64,000 nucleotides of DNA from Leptothermofonsia sichuanensis E412 (GCF_019891175.1 NZ_CP072600.1:1984001-2048000); one strand, 5' to 3'; positions 33,313 through 43,156 are shown, counted from the first letter of the stretch. Numbers and translations are program-made. Notes: generated by a model not told the origin, from the letters alone.

Positions 33313-34898
33313 CTGACGCTCGCGACCCGCCCGCCCTTAAACCGATACCCTTTGACGATGTAGTAATTTTTAATCCACACCCCAAACTGGGTCACTAGAA
33401 CTGCCCTGGCAGCCGAGGTTTGCTCGAATTGAGCCAGCAATTCTGGTTGGATTGGGTGCCAATCATCTGACAGAATCACTGCATTCTTTCCTTGAAACGG
33501 CTCATCACAGGTATACCAGAAATCAAACTGGTCAACGCGATCGGAGATTGCCAGAACATTCCGATCGTTCAACTGATATGCCAGTGCAGAGGCTGTTCGA
33601 TAATCAGTTGCTACCAGAAAGGGATTTTGTCCCACCTCTGCTGTCGCTGCCCTTACTTCAGTTGCTACCGTGTTCCAGCCAAATAACATGCGAGAATCCG
33701 GGTCTTCTTCCTGGCTCACCAGGGCAGACAGGGGCAGCAGACTGTAGTGAACCACCAGCAAGCCAGCAAACAGTAACCCGTAGAACTGGCTGCCGAGGAA
33801 AAGGGATTTGTGTTTGATGAGGAGGGGGTTTGGAGAGTTGTGAGTTGCTGGTTGTTGGTTGTGAGTTGTGGAAAAGGGAGGAGGAGGAGAAAGGGAGGAA
33901 GAAGGGGAAGAGAGGAAAGAAGGGGAAGGAGTTCGGAGGAAGAAGTTGGAGGCAAGGGGGAAGAGGAGCAGGTAGGCGATGATATTCCAGTAGTAGAGAG
34001 CAGCGGAAGCGAGGGAGATAGCGGTCAGGGTTACCGTGGGAATGATGAAAACCCAGAAGGCGACGGTTGGGTAAACGGTTTTTGTTGAGATGGAAGGATC
34101 CGGGTATTTCAGGCTGCGGAGGAAGCTGATCCAATGGGCAGGGGAAACCAGGAGAAAAGAAAACAGGACAAAGTTCAGAAAGGGACCAATTTTTAAGCTG
34201 AAACTGCCCGTGTTGACACTGCGGTTGACATAGTAACGAAATGACTGAAAATCATTGGAGAAATTCCAGATCAGGATGGGAATCAGAGCACTGGCTGCGA
34301 TCGCCCCTGCCCAGTAAATCCGGCGATCGCGCCCCAGAGAATGTAACCGTTTGTCTGCGATTATGGCTGCCCCACAACCCAGTACCACAAAGGCCGCACT
34401 GTATTTACACAGACCCGCCAGCGCGATCGTCCCGGCTGCCCCATACAGCCGCCAACTTTCGCCCCTGCCATCTACCAGATATCCATCTAAAAATCGAATG
34501 AACAGGTATGCCGAAATGAGCGAGAACGTGATCAACCAGTGGTCATGCCATGCCAGCGCCAGAAACAAAAAATACAGCGGTGAAGCCAGTACCAGCAGCC
34601 ATAAAATCCAGAAGTGGTAACGGTCGTCCCTGCCGTACAGATAGCGAACAATGCGGTAATAGGTGTAGAAAAAGAGACCATTACTGATCAGGTTTGGCAG
34701 ACGCAGAACCAGTGGCGATCGCCCGAATGCGGCGGCAAATAGACCCTGTACCCAGGCTTGTAAAGGCGGATGATCATAATAGGACCATCCAGGATGTTGC
34801 CCCCATAGCCAGTAATAAGCCTCATCGGGATTAGGGAAGGTGTTGAACCAGAATACAAGACGCAGGAGGAGGAACGAGAGAAGAAGGGGGAACAACAT
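33300..34898 (-). CDS. GT39/ArnT-like membrane glycosyltransferase with low-complexity inserts
   Basis: A polytopic enzyme of about 532 residues of the kind that uses polyprenyl-phosphate sugars. The N-terminal FPNPDEAYYWLWGQHPGWSY with the Asp-Glu pair and DHPPLQAW are hallmarks of the GT39/ArnT superfamily. About ten membrane helices follow, then a soluble C-terminal domain. Near residues 330-370 lies a Ser/Pro-rich stretch (SFLSSPSSSLSPPPPFSTTH) coming from a polypurine tract in the DNA (33820-33960). A second polypurine tract lies at 34866-34990, so sequence before ATG 34898 is doubtful. The acceptor is unknown. Ends next to the MFS fragment, on the opposite strand. Confidence 0.8.
   Translation of the reverse strand: MLFPLLLSFLLLRLVFWFNTFPNPDEAYYWLWGQHPGWSYYDHPPLQAWVQGLFAAAFGRSPLVLRLPNLISNGLFFYTYYRIVRYLYGRDDRYHFWILWLLVLASPLYFLFLALAWHDHWLITFSLISAYLFIRFLDGYLVDGRGESWRLYGAAGTIALAGLCKYSAAFVVLGCGAAIIADKRLHSLGRDRRIYWAGAIAASALIPILIWNFSNDFQSFRYYVNRSVNTGSFSLKIGPFLNFVLFSFLLVSPAHWISFLRSLKYPDPSISTKTVYPTVAFWVFIIPTVTLTAISLASAALYYWNIIAYLLLFPLASNFFLRTPSPSFLSSPSSSLSPPPPFSTTHNQQPATHNSPNPLLIKHKSLFLGSQFYGLLFAGLLVVHYSLLPLSALVSQEEDPDSRMLFGWNTVATEVRAATAEVGQNPFLVATDYRTASALAYQLNDRNVLAISDRVDQFDFWYTCDEPFQGKNAVILSDDWHPIQPELLAQFEQTSAARAVLVTQFGVWIKNYYIVKGYRFKGGRVASVSHCR
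33820..33960. repeat. Polypurine tract inside the GT39 gene
   Basis: TTGTGAGTTGCTGGTTGTTG-type repeats followed by GGAGGAGGAGAAAGGGAGGA. It is translated as a low-complexity loop in the glycosyltransferase. The same combination (AACTAACAA then CTCCCC) occurs at 17030-17090. Confidence 0.7.
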
Positions 34899-34990
34899 GG
34901 GGGAGGAGAGAGAAGAGAGGAAAGAGAAGAGAGAGGGGGGAGGGGGAAGGAGGCAGAAGGCAGAAGGCAGCAAGCAGGAGGCAGCGGGTG
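34866..34990. repeat. Polypurine tract at the 5' end of the GT39 gene
   Basis: GAGGAGGAACGAGAGAAGAA, GGGGGAGGAGAGAGAAGAGA and GGCAGAAGGCAGAAGGCAGC repeats spanning the probable start of the gene and its upstream region. Confidence 0.7.
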
Positions 34991-35167
34991 AGATATGAAC
35001 TCCGAACCTGGAACTTTTAATTTTCAACTTTCAGCTCTTAACTTTTAACTCTTAACTGGCTTGCTCTTCAGTTTCCAAAACCGTAACGAATGCCCATTTT
35101 CACCTTAAGCGTGACATTCTGGAAGCGTAGAAATATGCTTCAGTCGTTTACTGAGAGGAAGGTTGAG

Positions 35168-36451
35168 ATGAGGGAGCGGGGACGATGGCAAATCGGAGCA
35201 ATGGCGGCTGTAGGACTGGTTTTGCTGGGTTTAATCGGATGCATTCAGGCGGTCAGTCAAGGACAGGCAGAAGCGCTGTCTCAATCCACTCCAAAACGGG
35301 AACAAATAACCATGAAAAAAGGATCTGAAGTCAATCCTGAGCTAGTGGCTGCCAATACTCGCTTTGGATTCAAACTCTTCTCAGAAGTGCTCAAGCAAAA
35401 CCAGAATAAAAATGTATTTGTGTCTCCCTCCAGTGTGGCGATCGCCCTGGCGATGGTATACAACGGAGCCAATGGTACTACACAAGCAGCGATCGCAAAG
35501 GCACTGGAACTGAATGGAATTACCCTGGCGGAGCTAAACCAGGCAAATGCCGACCTGCAAGTATTGCTGCAAAACCCCGATCCGAAGGTGCAGTTGGCGA
35601 TCGCCAACTCTCTCTGGGCACGGCAGGACGTTCCCCTGAAACCAGACTTCCTCCAACGAAATCAGCAGTTTTATGGAGCCGAAATTAATAACCTGAATTT
35701 TAACGATCCCCAGGCAATCAAGATTATTAACGGTTGGGTAAAAGAAAACACCCGCGGCAAGATTGAGGAAATTGTTGACTCCATTAGCCCAATGGATGTT
35801 CTGTTTTTGATTAACGCCATTTACTTCAAAGGCGATTGGACTCAGCCGTTTGACAAAACATTAACCGCAGACAGGCCCTTTTTCCGGGCGGATGGCAGTC
35901 AAAAATCCCATCCCATGATGTCTCAGCAGGGAGACTCTCGTTACCTGGAAACGGAACAGTTTCAGGCCGTGAGCCTGCCCTATGGGGAAAGGCGGCGCAT
36001 GAGTATGTACATCCTGCTGCCTAAAAAGGCGGCTCCCATAACGGATCTGTACCAGAAGTTGACGGCTGAAAACTGGCAGCAATGGGTTACCCAATTTCGC
36101 AGTCGTCCGGGTTCTGTTCAGATCCCACGGTTCAAGTTAGAGTATGAAATTGAACTTCGGCGTGCCCTGTCGGCATTGGGAATGGCAGATACCTTTGACG
36201 CCAGCAAAGCTAATTTCTCTGGCATGAGTGACCTGCAAACCCATATTGATCAGGTCAGGCACAAGACCTTTGTTGAGGTGAATGAAGAGGGCACAGAAGC
36301 CGCCGCCGTCACTTCTATTGGCATTCGGGCAACCTCTGCCACTTTGGATGAGCCATTTACAATGGTGGTTGATCGTCCGTTTTTCTGTGCAATCCGGGAT
36401 AATCAAAGTGGTTCAGTGCTGTTCATGGGGGCGATCGTAGACCCCCAGTAA
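35168..36451 (+). CDS. Serpin-family protease inhibitor, predicted lipoprotein
   Basis: A 427-residue serpin: a suicide inhibitor that traps serine or cysteine proteases. The N-terminus has a basic segment and a hydrophobic stretch (GAMAAVGLVLLGLIGC) ending in a lipobox-like LIGC, so it is probably exported and lipid-anchored. Serpin blocks are FVSPSSVAIALAMVYNGANG, LINAIYFKGDW, the hinge VNEEGTEAAAVTSIG before the reactive loop (about residues 375-395), and the C-terminal FFCAIRDNQSGSVLFMGAI. The hinge residues EEGTEAAA suggest it is inhibitory rather than a non-inhibitory relative. ATG 35168 is chosen because AGGAAGG lies before it. Confidence 0.9.
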   Translation: MRERGRWQIGAMAAVGLVLLGLIGCIQAVSQGQAEALSQSTPKREQITMKKGSEVNPELVAANTRFGFKLFSEVLKQNQNKNVFVSPSSVAIALAMVYNGANGTTQAAIAKALELNGITLAELNQANADLQVLLQNPDPKVQLAIANSLWARQDVPLKPDFLQRNQQFYGAEINNLNFNDPQAIKIINGWVKENTRGKIEEIVDSISPMDVLFLINAIYFKGDWTQPFDKTLTADRPFFRADGSQKSHPMMSQQGDSRYLETEQFQAVSLPYGERRRMSMYILLPKKAAPITDLYQKLTAENWQQWVTQFRSRPGSVQIPRFKLEYEIELRRALSALGMADTFDASKANFSGMSDLQTHIDQVRHKTFVEVNEEGTEAAAVTSIGIRATSATLDEPFTMVVDRPFFCAIRDNQSGSVLFMGAIVDPQ

Positions 36452-36458
36452 GGGGAAC

Positions 36459-36530
36459 CTGAAATTTCACCGCAGAGACACGGGGGCACAGAGCCATTCC
36501 TCTGTGCCCTCCGTGTCTCTAATGGTAGAA
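36459..36530. repeat. CACAGAG palindromic repeat family F
   Basis: TTTCACCGCAGAGACACGGG...CATTCCTCTGTGCCCTCCGTGTCTCT. The same family is at 27444-27500 (inside a gene), 49566-49628, 55925-55990 and 59828-59888. Confidence 0.65.
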
Positions 36531-36579
36531 TTCTGAGTCGGTAAAACCCTGAGTTGTTCAGTTTATCTAATCCACGATC

Positions 36580-38235
36580 CTACGCGGCGGCTGCAAAACC
36601 AATTAAATTTAAGGGCGTTACCCCATCCCGAATTTGACCCAGAAGTCTGGCAGAACCAGCGTTCAAGTCAACAGAATAAAAGGAGGAGTCAGAGGTTGCA
36701 AACGCTGCATTTGCCCCGTTTCTAAACACAATATCAAATCCCGTCTTGGCGCTGAAATCAACTCCTAAAGAGCCAACCAGGGTTTGGGTACCCGCATTGG
36801 GTGGTGCCTGAATAAATAGTTGATCAGTGATTGCATCAATGCCGTACTGGGTGGTCGTAGTTGCTCCAGCAAAACTATTGGTATAAGCGGTGGCGACAAT
36901 TGATCGGGTGCCGCCGTTGAGTCTGCCATCCGTCTGAATGCCTGCCATCATCGGATCCCCATCTACGACCATGCCATTATCAGGGTTAAGCCGCAGATTT
37001 TGACCCGCATCACTCACGACCCGAATCCGATCGACCGTGGGATTGAAATCAAACCCAAAGTTTTCACCTTCCAGATAAACTGCAAACTCTTCACCAACCC
37101 GGCTGGCGGCTCCAGTCGCTCTATCAATGGTATACAATCGATTGTTGCTGCTGAGGGCAAATAGCTGCCCGGTATTGGGGCGAACATCAATTCCCAACAG
37201 GGTTTCACAATCCTCTAAGCCGGTCACGTCCACCCGCGTCACGTTATTCAAGGCGTTGGAGTTGAAAAATACCAGGTTGTTGTCCTCAGTTAACCCAATG
37301 AATTCGGCTGTGAGTGGATTGGGCTTAACGATTGGGCTTCTGGCGGCGAACCCAACCAGTTCCAGCGGTTTTTTCCTGTCTTTCACGGTACCAATGAATG
37401 ATGCAGCACCTGTGTCCAGATTAATAGTGTAAAACGAGGAATTTGATACGGCAAAGGCTGTATTCACACCATTTTTGGTGACTATATCCAACCCTGTTCT
37501 GGGTCCAAAGTCAAACCCGAGGGAACCCACCAGAGTCTGGGTGCCTGCATTGGGTGGAGCCTGAATGAAAAGTTGGTCGGTGTCAGCATTGATGCCGTAC
37601 TGAGTGGTGGTCGTTGTACCAGTGAAATTGTTGGTGTAAGCTGTTCCCACAATTGACATGGTTGCTCCATTCAAATCCCTATCGGGCTGAATGCCATCCA
37701 TCATTGGGTTGCCATCCACCACTGCGCCTGTATCAGGATTCAGGCGGAGATTTTGACCCGTATTACTGACTACCCGAATGCGATCAACTGTCGGGTTGAA
37801 ATCAAACCCAAAATTGGTGCCATTCAGTGGTACTGCAAAGGTCCCAGTTCCCACCTGAGTCGCATTTCCAGTTGTGACATCAATCGTGTACAGACGATTG
37901 CTGCTACCTAAGCCAAATAACTCTCCGGTGTTTGGTCGAAAATCAATCCCCAGTAGAGTTTCTCCATATTGCAATCCAGTTACATCGATCGTGGTGACTC
38001 TTGACAGGTTGTTGTCGTTAAAAAATGCGAGGCTATTGTCTTTTGTCAGACCAACAAATTGAGCAGTCAGTGGGTCAGGAGCTTTTTTAGGATTTCCAAT
38101 CACTTCTCGGATGAGATTACCAAGATCGATTCCCAAACTTGACTCTAGTTGACTCACAAGGTCACGAACAACTTCAGGATTTTTTTGTATCGCTCTTTTC
38201 AGTGATTTTTTGAGGCCTGGATATGAAGAAATCAT
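36580..38235 (-). CDS. Tandem DUF4394 protein
   Basis: A 551-residue protein with two DUF4394 units (about residues 55-300 and 305-550), each with the blocks TLLGIDFRPNTGELFGLGSS, NFGFDFNPTVDRIRVVS and QNLRLNPDTG. The units are about 75 percent similar to each other. Residues 1-50 form a helical, charged segment with no signal peptide (MISSYPGLKKSLKRAIQKNP), unlike many DUF4394 proteins which are exported. The fold is probably a beta-propeller-like repeat; function unknown. Confidence 0.8.
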   Translation of the reverse strand: MISSYPGLKKSLKRAIQKNPEVVRDLVSQLESSLGIDLGNLIREVIGNPKKAPDPLTAQFVGLTKDNSLAFFNDNNLSRVTTIDVTGLQYGETLLGIDFRPNTGELFGLGSSNRLYTIDVTTGNATQVGTGTFAVPLNGTNFGFDFNPTVDRIRVVSNTGQNLRLNPDTGAVVDGNPMMDGIQPDRDLNGATMSIVGTAYTNNFTGTTTTTQYGINADTDQLFIQAPPNAGTQTLVGSLGFDFGPRTGLDIVTKNGVNTAFAVSNSSFYTINLDTGAASFIGTVKDRKKPLELVGFAARSPIVKPNPLTAEFIGLTEDNNLVFFNSNALNNVTRVDVTGLEDCETLLGIDVRPNTGQLFALSSNNRLYTIDRATGAASRVGEEFAVYLEGENFGFDFNPTVDRIRVVSDAGQNLRLNPDNGMVVDGDPMMAGIQTDGRLNGGTRSIVATAYTNSFAGATTTTQYGIDAITDQLFIQAPPNAGTQTLVGSLGVDFSAKTGFDIVFRNGANAAFATSDSSFYSVDLNAGSARLLGQIRDGVTPLNLIGFAAAA

Positions 38236-38312
38236 TGGGCAATCATCCTCAGATCGTGTACGGCTATAAGTACGAACTGATTAACCCATTGGATGCATGA
38301 TTTCAGACAATT

Positions 38313-39833
38313 CTAATCTTGCTGCCAGATCTTAATGGTTTTATCTTCACTACCGCTGATGAGGAGCTTTCCATCCATGCTGTAAGCCAGGGATGTGACC
38401 GCATCTCTGTGCTGAGTCAGGATCCCGACTGCTTCCTGGTTAACGGTCCAAAACCGAATCGTATGGTCATCGCTGCCACTGGCAAAGGTTGGATGCGTGG
38501 GACTGAAGGCGATCGCCCTCACGTTGCCTCGATGTCCAGGGAGTACGGCTACAGGATCTCCGGTAACCACGGAGGAGTCATCCCACAATCTGACCTGCCA
38601 GTCGTTTCCTCCCGTGGCAAAGTAGCGCCCATCTGCACTGACGGCAATCGTGAACAGCGTTGCAGAAGTTCCAGGCAGGGAACGCAGCAGTTCTCCGGTT
38701 CTCAGGCGGTGCAATCTCAGGGTCTGACTTTCACCCCCACTGTAAATGATTTGTCCATCAGGACTGAGGGCGATCGCATAGACGGGCGCGGTATGGTCAT
38801 CCAGAACGTGGAGCAATTCGCCATTACGGCAACGCCAGATTCGAACCAGGCCGTCCCGACCTCCACTCACCAAAAACTGACCGTCAGGACTGATTGCCAG
38901 CGATTGCACACCATCCCTATGCCCCCTTAACGTCAGCACCGGGCGACCCGTCTGCAAGTGCCAGAGCTTAATTGTGTGGTCCGCACTGCCACTGACTAAT
39001 AATTGCCTGTCTGCACTGATAGCCAGCGCACAAACCGCCGCCTGATGCCCCGAAAGTGTACCCAGTGGGTTGCCTGTCTGCAAATTCCAGAACTGGATTG
39101 TGGCATCTCGACTGGCACTGACCACCAGTTTGGCATCCCGACTGACGGCGATCGCGGTCACGGCATCCCGATGTCCACTCAACGTCTGGACATCCTTCCA
39201 ATTCAGGGGAGGAACTGGTTGAGTCGAACTTGCCGGAGCGGCATGGGCTGGTCTTTGAGGAGAAAATGGACTCCCAACTCGATGACGCCAGTTATTTCCA
39301 GCGGAGCCTGGCTTCCCATCAGCGGTAAACGATACCTGGCGCTCCAGTTCCAGCCGTTTTGCCTTTCTTAAATCAGACTCTGCCCCCAGTTCAAATCCTA
39401 ACAATGAATGGACAAAGCCCCGATAGCGATAGGCTGCCGCATAGTTTGGATCAAGTCGGATCGCTGTACTGAAGTCATCCAGTGCTTCCCTGTAATGACC
39501 AGCTTTGACCTTTTCTGCCCCCTGCTGGTAAAATGCTTCAGCCCCCGACAATCTGACAGAAATCCCCGGTCGGGGTGGGGGCGAAACCAGCGATCGCTCC
39601 TGATCTGGGGGCTGGGCAGCCGGAACCTGATAATCCTTTAGATCCTTTAGATGTTGATATGCCTCGATAATATGTTTTAGTTTTTCCTCCGCTTCCTGCT
39701 TTAGCCGGAGATCGTGGACAAAGCGATCCGGGTGCCACATTTTTGCCAGATCACGATAGGCCTGCTTTACCTCCATCTGAGATGCCCCCGGTTGAAGTCC
39801 CAGGATTTCGTAGTAGCGATTAAGGTTGGTCAT
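38313..39833 (-). CDS. J-domain / TPR / WD40-repeat protein
   Basis: A 506-residue scaffold-like protein. Residues 1-60 are a J domain (YYEILGLQPGASQMEVKQAY, then MWHPDRFVHD) with HPD for Hsp70 stimulation. Residues about 100-165 contain TPR units (YREALDDFSTAIRLDPNYAA). Residues about 215-506 hold seven WD40 repeats, each ending in W-x/F-x-D-like strands (for example TLSGHRDAVTAIAVSRDAKL), expected to make a beta-propeller. The combination is seen in cyanobacteria, linking a chaperone to a protein-protein interaction platform. The client is unknown. Confidence 0.87.
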   Translation of the reverse strand: MTNLNRYYEILGLQPGASQMEVKQAYRDLAKMWHPDRFVHDLRLKQEAEEKLKHIIEAYQHLKDLKDYQVPAAQPPDQERSLVSPPPRPGISVRLSGAEAFYQQGAEKVKAGHYREALDDFSTAIRLDPNYAAAYRYRGFVHSLLGFELGAESDLRKAKRLELERQVSFTADGKPGSAGNNWRHRVGSPFSPQRPAHAAPASSTQPVPPLNWKDVQTLSGHRDAVTAIAVSRDAKLVVSASRDATIQFWNLQTGNPLGTLSGHQAAVCALAISADRQLLVSGSADHTIKLWHLQTGRPVLTLRGHRDGVQSLAISPDGQFLVSGGRDGLVRIWRCRNGELLHVLDDHTAPVYAIALSPDGQIIYSGGESQTLRLHRLRTGELLRSLPGTSATLFTIAVSADGRYFATGGNDWQVRLWDDSSVVTGDPVAVLPGHRGNVRAIAFSPTHPTFASGSDDHTIRFWTVNQEAVGILTQHRDAVTSLAYSMDGKLLISGSEDKTIKIWQQD

Positions 39834-39894
39834 GGGGAAAGAATGCGGTAAGGAGCGATTGGTTAGTCGTTAATAAGCGGTGCCAGTAGAAAGA

Positions 39895-40620
39895 TTACCC
39901 ATGACTCGTTTCCGAAATCTTCTCAACCTCACAATGCACGATCGCTCCAATCTGAAGGGCTTCATTCAGCAGTTCTGCGTATTCGTTGGCTTGATTATTT
40001 ACTTCTAACGTTTTCAGGGCAATCAGGTTACTTTCAATATTGGCAAATAGTTCATAGCGACGGGCAAGGAGTTTCCGGTTTTGGCGGAGAATACGCTCCG
40101 TCATCAGCCCACAGACCAGGCTTTTGCGGGTGAGGTTGAGGGCTTCCAGGATGGGTTCCCGGTTGCTGGCGATCGCCTGCCGACTCCCAATGGCCTCCAA
40201 CTTATCCAGCACCTCTATCGCCTGAATCACATCGTTGTAACGATCCACCTCATCCAGCAAATGCGCCAGTGTTCGAAGCGATCGAGCTTTGAGCACCATA
40301 TGAATATTCCAGACGGCAACTACAACCGCTGTGGTGCCTGACGTACCCAGTAAAAAGGGCAACACTGTAGGGAAGTCACTGATTGCACCGGGAGCACTGC
40401 GAATCATCCATAGCCCGATGGGTACGGTAAAGATGAAGGTCAAAGCGGCAATGAATAGTTGCGTCATGGCAAAGGCAACCAGCCGCCTGGGGTGCTGGAA
40501 AACCGATGGACGGTAGGTTCCACTAATGGCTCCACCAATGAAGAGGTCATTCACCTCTAGCCCGGTTAAGCCCTCAATTTCCTTCGGGGCAATTCTGAGA
40601 TCCGCTAAATCCGCATCCAT
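39895..40620 (-). CDS. Conserved membrane protein of unknown function
   Basis: A 241-residue protein with two predicted membrane helices (FAMTQLFIAALTFIFTVPIG and FLLGTSGTTAVVVAVWNIHM, about residues 50-110) between a short acidic N-terminus and a long, mainly helical C-terminal domain (KARSLRTLAHLLDEVDRYND ... LRQNRKLLARRYELFANIES) that is probably cytosolic and coiled-coil-forming. I do not recognise a named family. It lies 61 bases downstream of an amino-terminal neighbour reading the same way (the J-domain/WD40 gene is next), so they may be cotranscribed. Confidence 0.6.
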   Translation of the reverse strand: MDADLADLRIAPKEIEGLTGLEVNDLFIGGAISGTYRPSVFQHPRRLVAFAMTQLFIAALTFIFTVPIGLWMIRSAPGAISDFPTVLPFLLGTSGTTAVVVAVWNIHMVLKARSLRTLAHLLDEVDRYNDVIQAIEVLDKLEAIGSRQAIASNREPILEALNLTRKSLVCGLMTERILRQNRKLLARRYELFANIESNLIALKTLEVNNQANEYAELLNEALQIGAIVHCEVEKISETSHG

Positions 40621-40882
40621 CCATCACTCTTTTGAAAAAGAAAAGAAACCAGTGATTTCAATCAACCCCAGGGCAATCGAGTTTCAATACAGGCCATCTG
40701 GGGCATATTCCTGAGAGGAGATGACCCGACCATGCCTTTACGAAACCAACCGGGAGATTACCCATTTCTCCCTGGACTGAATACTTCTGTCCAACGAATT
40801 CCCCTCTCTCTAGAAGCCTTGTAGATTCTGGACAGGTATTCTTAAAATACATTTACATTTCATTTACTCCAGACCTTTTCGG

Positions 40883-42310
40883 TTGAACCCACGGACTAAA
40901 CCTGTGAACTATACAATTCAAAACGCGCTGATTCCGGTAAGCGACGGTTATGAAAAGACGGATGTCCAGATCGTGGATGGCAAAATTGCCGCGATCGCCC
41001 CAGCGCTGGAGGTGATCGGAACGGCGATCGACGGTCGCGATCGGCTTTTGCTGCCCGGTTTTGTGAATGCCCATACCCACTCCTCTGAGATGTGGCAACG
41101 GGGAGGGATTGCGCCCCTACCGCTGGAACTGTGGATCGCTGAACTTTACGATTTTCCCCCCATTGAACCGGAACAGGTTTACCTGAGCGCTCTGGGAACG
41201 GCAGTGGAAACCCTTCTTTCAGGCGGAACCACTGTGGTAGACCATTTAGTCTTGATCCCCGGTCGTGAACTGGAAACCATCGCCGCTACGGTCCGTGCCT
41301 ATCGGGAAATTGGAATTCGGGCGTTTGTGGGTCCCCTGCTTCAGGATGAATCCCTCCCTGCCAGCATTCCCTCTGGCGCAACCCCACGGGAATACACTCC
41401 CTACCTGCGGGAAACGGAAGCATCTCTGGAGTTGATGCAAGAAGCTGTCAGTCAATTCCATCGACCAGAGGATGGGATTGAGATTCTGGCAGCCCCCACA
41501 GGAATGCAACTCTGCTCCGATGCCCTGTTTGAGGGTGTGATTGAGTTGAGCGATCGCCACCAGCTTGCCCGCCACACCCACCTGCTCGAAACAAAGGCAC
41601 AGCAAATTCTGGCACAGGAAAAATATGGTTGCAGCGCTGTGACCCACCTCAAACATCTTGGTTTTCTCGGTGCCCGCACTTCCCTGGCCCATTGCGTCTG
41701 GTTAGATGATGCCGACACTCAACTCCTGGCAGAAACACGCTCCACCGTTGTACACAATCCCCTGAGTAACCTGCGTCTGGGCAGCGGCATTGCCCCCATC
41801 TTGAAGTACCTCCAGGCAGGAGTCAATGTTGCCTTTGGCTGTGATGGGTCTGCCAGCAATGACTCTCAAGATTTGTTAGAAGCGATCAAAATTGGCACGA
41901 TTCTGCATAATGTGACCGATTTTGATTATCAAAACTGGATTACCCCCCGTCAGGCAGTCCAGCTTGCCTCCCAGGGGGGTGCCACTGGATTGGGATTGGC
42001 AGACCAGTTTGGTTCTCTGAAGGTGGGTAAACAAGCAGACCTGGTGCTGTATGACTTGAAAAATCTGTCTCTCCTGCCCCGCACGGATCCCATTGGCTTA
42101 CTGGTCCTGGGGCGTCCCACTCAGGTGGTCGAGAGTGCCTGGGTCAAAGGCAAGCAAATTGTCGCCGATGGCAGGGTCATTGCCATTGACCTGGAGGATC
42201 TCAAAAAGAACCTGTTTGAATGCAGCCAGTGGAACTGCGATCGCCCCTCAAAAACGGTTCAGCAGGTCGAATCCCATTATCGATCTGTGCTGAATCTTCC
42301 TCCCCTCTAA
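40883..42310 (+). CDS. Amidohydrolase of the TRZ/ATZ family
   Basis: A 475-residue metal-dependent hydrolase of the deaminase-like amidohydrolase family. Metal ligands are visible in GFVNAHTHSSEMW (HxH), RHTHLLET, LAHCVWLDD and GCDGSASND (Asp). The family includes S-adenosylhomocysteine deaminases, atrazine-type chlorohydrolases and guanine deaminases. The substrate cannot be told from this sequence. The start is uncertain: TTG 40883 opens the frame, and GTG 40904 (V-N-Y-T-I-Q) agrees better with the typical beginning. It stands alone. Confidence 0.88.
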   Translation: MNPRTKPVNYTIQNALIPVSDGYEKTDVQIVDGKIAAIAPALEVIGTAIDGRDRLLLPGFVNAHTHSSEMWQRGGIAPLPLELWIAELYDFPPIEPEQVYLSALGTAVETLLSGGTTVVDHLVLIPGRELETIAATVRAYREIGIRAFVGPLLQDESLPASIPSGATPREYTPYLRETEASLELMQEAVSQFHRPEDGIEILAAPTGMQLCSDALFEGVIELSDRHQLARHTHLLETKAQQILAQEKYGCSAVTHLKHLGFLGARTSLAHCVWLDDADTQLLAETRSTVVHNPLSNLRLGSGIAPILKYLQAGVNVAFGCDGSASNDSQDLLEAIKIGTILHNVTDFDYQNWITPRQAVQLASQGGATGLGLADQFGSLKVGKQADLVLYDLKNLSLLPRTDPIGLLVLGRPTQVVESAWVKGKQIVADGRVIAIDLEDLKKNLFECSQWNCDRPSKTVQQVESHYRSVLNLPPL

Positions 42311-42535
42311 TTGTCCAGTCCCCAGTTGACATTTTTCTTGAAAACCAGGCATACTGGATAATTGGCTGTCAATTCCTGCTCGGATCAGGTGAGACGCAAA
42401 AAGCCTGCATCGGACTTTGGGCTGAGATATGGGTTTAATCTGGGAAGGGCTATCACGCCTTTACCAGTTCAAACGCCGGAACTCAAACTTCTCAAGTCCC
42501 CAGGCTACCTGTACGGCAATTTCTAGAGCACGTCC

Positions 42536-42988
42536 ATGACTTCTTACGCAATCATTGAAACGGGTGGCAAACAGTTACGGGTAGAACCAGGTCGGTTTTA
42601 CGACGTAGAGCGAATTGCTGCTGAACCGGATTCTCAAATTACAATTGATAAAGTATTGTTCGTTCAAACCGACGGCACCATCAGTGTGGGGCAACCTCTG
42701 GTTGAAGGCGCAACCGTTGAAGCAACGGTGATGAGCCATTTGCGGGGTAAAAAGATCATCGTTTACAAGATGCGCCCCAAGAAGAAAACACGCAAAAAGC
42801 AGGGTCACCGTCAGGAATTGACCCGCCTGATGATTAATAGCATCAGCCTGAATGGTTCCAGTTCTAAACCAGCCGCCAGGGCTGAAGCTGTCATTGAAGC
42901 TCCAACCACTGAACCAGAAGCTGAACCTGCTGAGGTTGAATCTATGGACGTTGAGGCGGTTGACGCTGAAACCACGGCAGACGAATAG
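42536..42988 (+). CDS. rplU: 50S ribosomal protein L21 with acidic C-terminal tail
   Basis: Binds 23S rRNA in the large subunit. The 150 residues begin [20 protein letters not shown] and include [20 protein letters not shown], the basic L21 signature block. The last 40 residues are an Ala/Glu/Asp/Thr-rich extension ([20 protein letters not shown]) absent from short bacterial L21, a feature often seen in cyanobacteria. It is followed by rpmA on the same strand, the usual ribosomal pair. The 225 bases upstream should hold the operon promoter and leader. Confidence 0.95.
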   Translation: MTSYAIIETGGKQLRVEPGRFYDVERIAAEPDSQITIDKVLFVQTDGTISVGQPLVEGATVEATVMSHLRGKKIIVYKMRPKKKTRKKQGHRQELTRLMINSISLNGSSSKPAARAEAVIEAPTTEPEAEPAEVESMDVEAVDAETTADE

Positions 42989-43156
42989 ATCGATTTCATA
43001 GCGTTTCCATTCTGGATGAAGTACATCTCATCTGGCTGACGCAGGGGTTCTCCAGATATGCAGGTACCTCAGTGGATTCAAAAACGCTATCAGCGGGTTG
43101 CTTGCATTCTATTTTGTAGTGAATTTTGTAGATTAGCGGTAGAGGTAGAGGGAATT

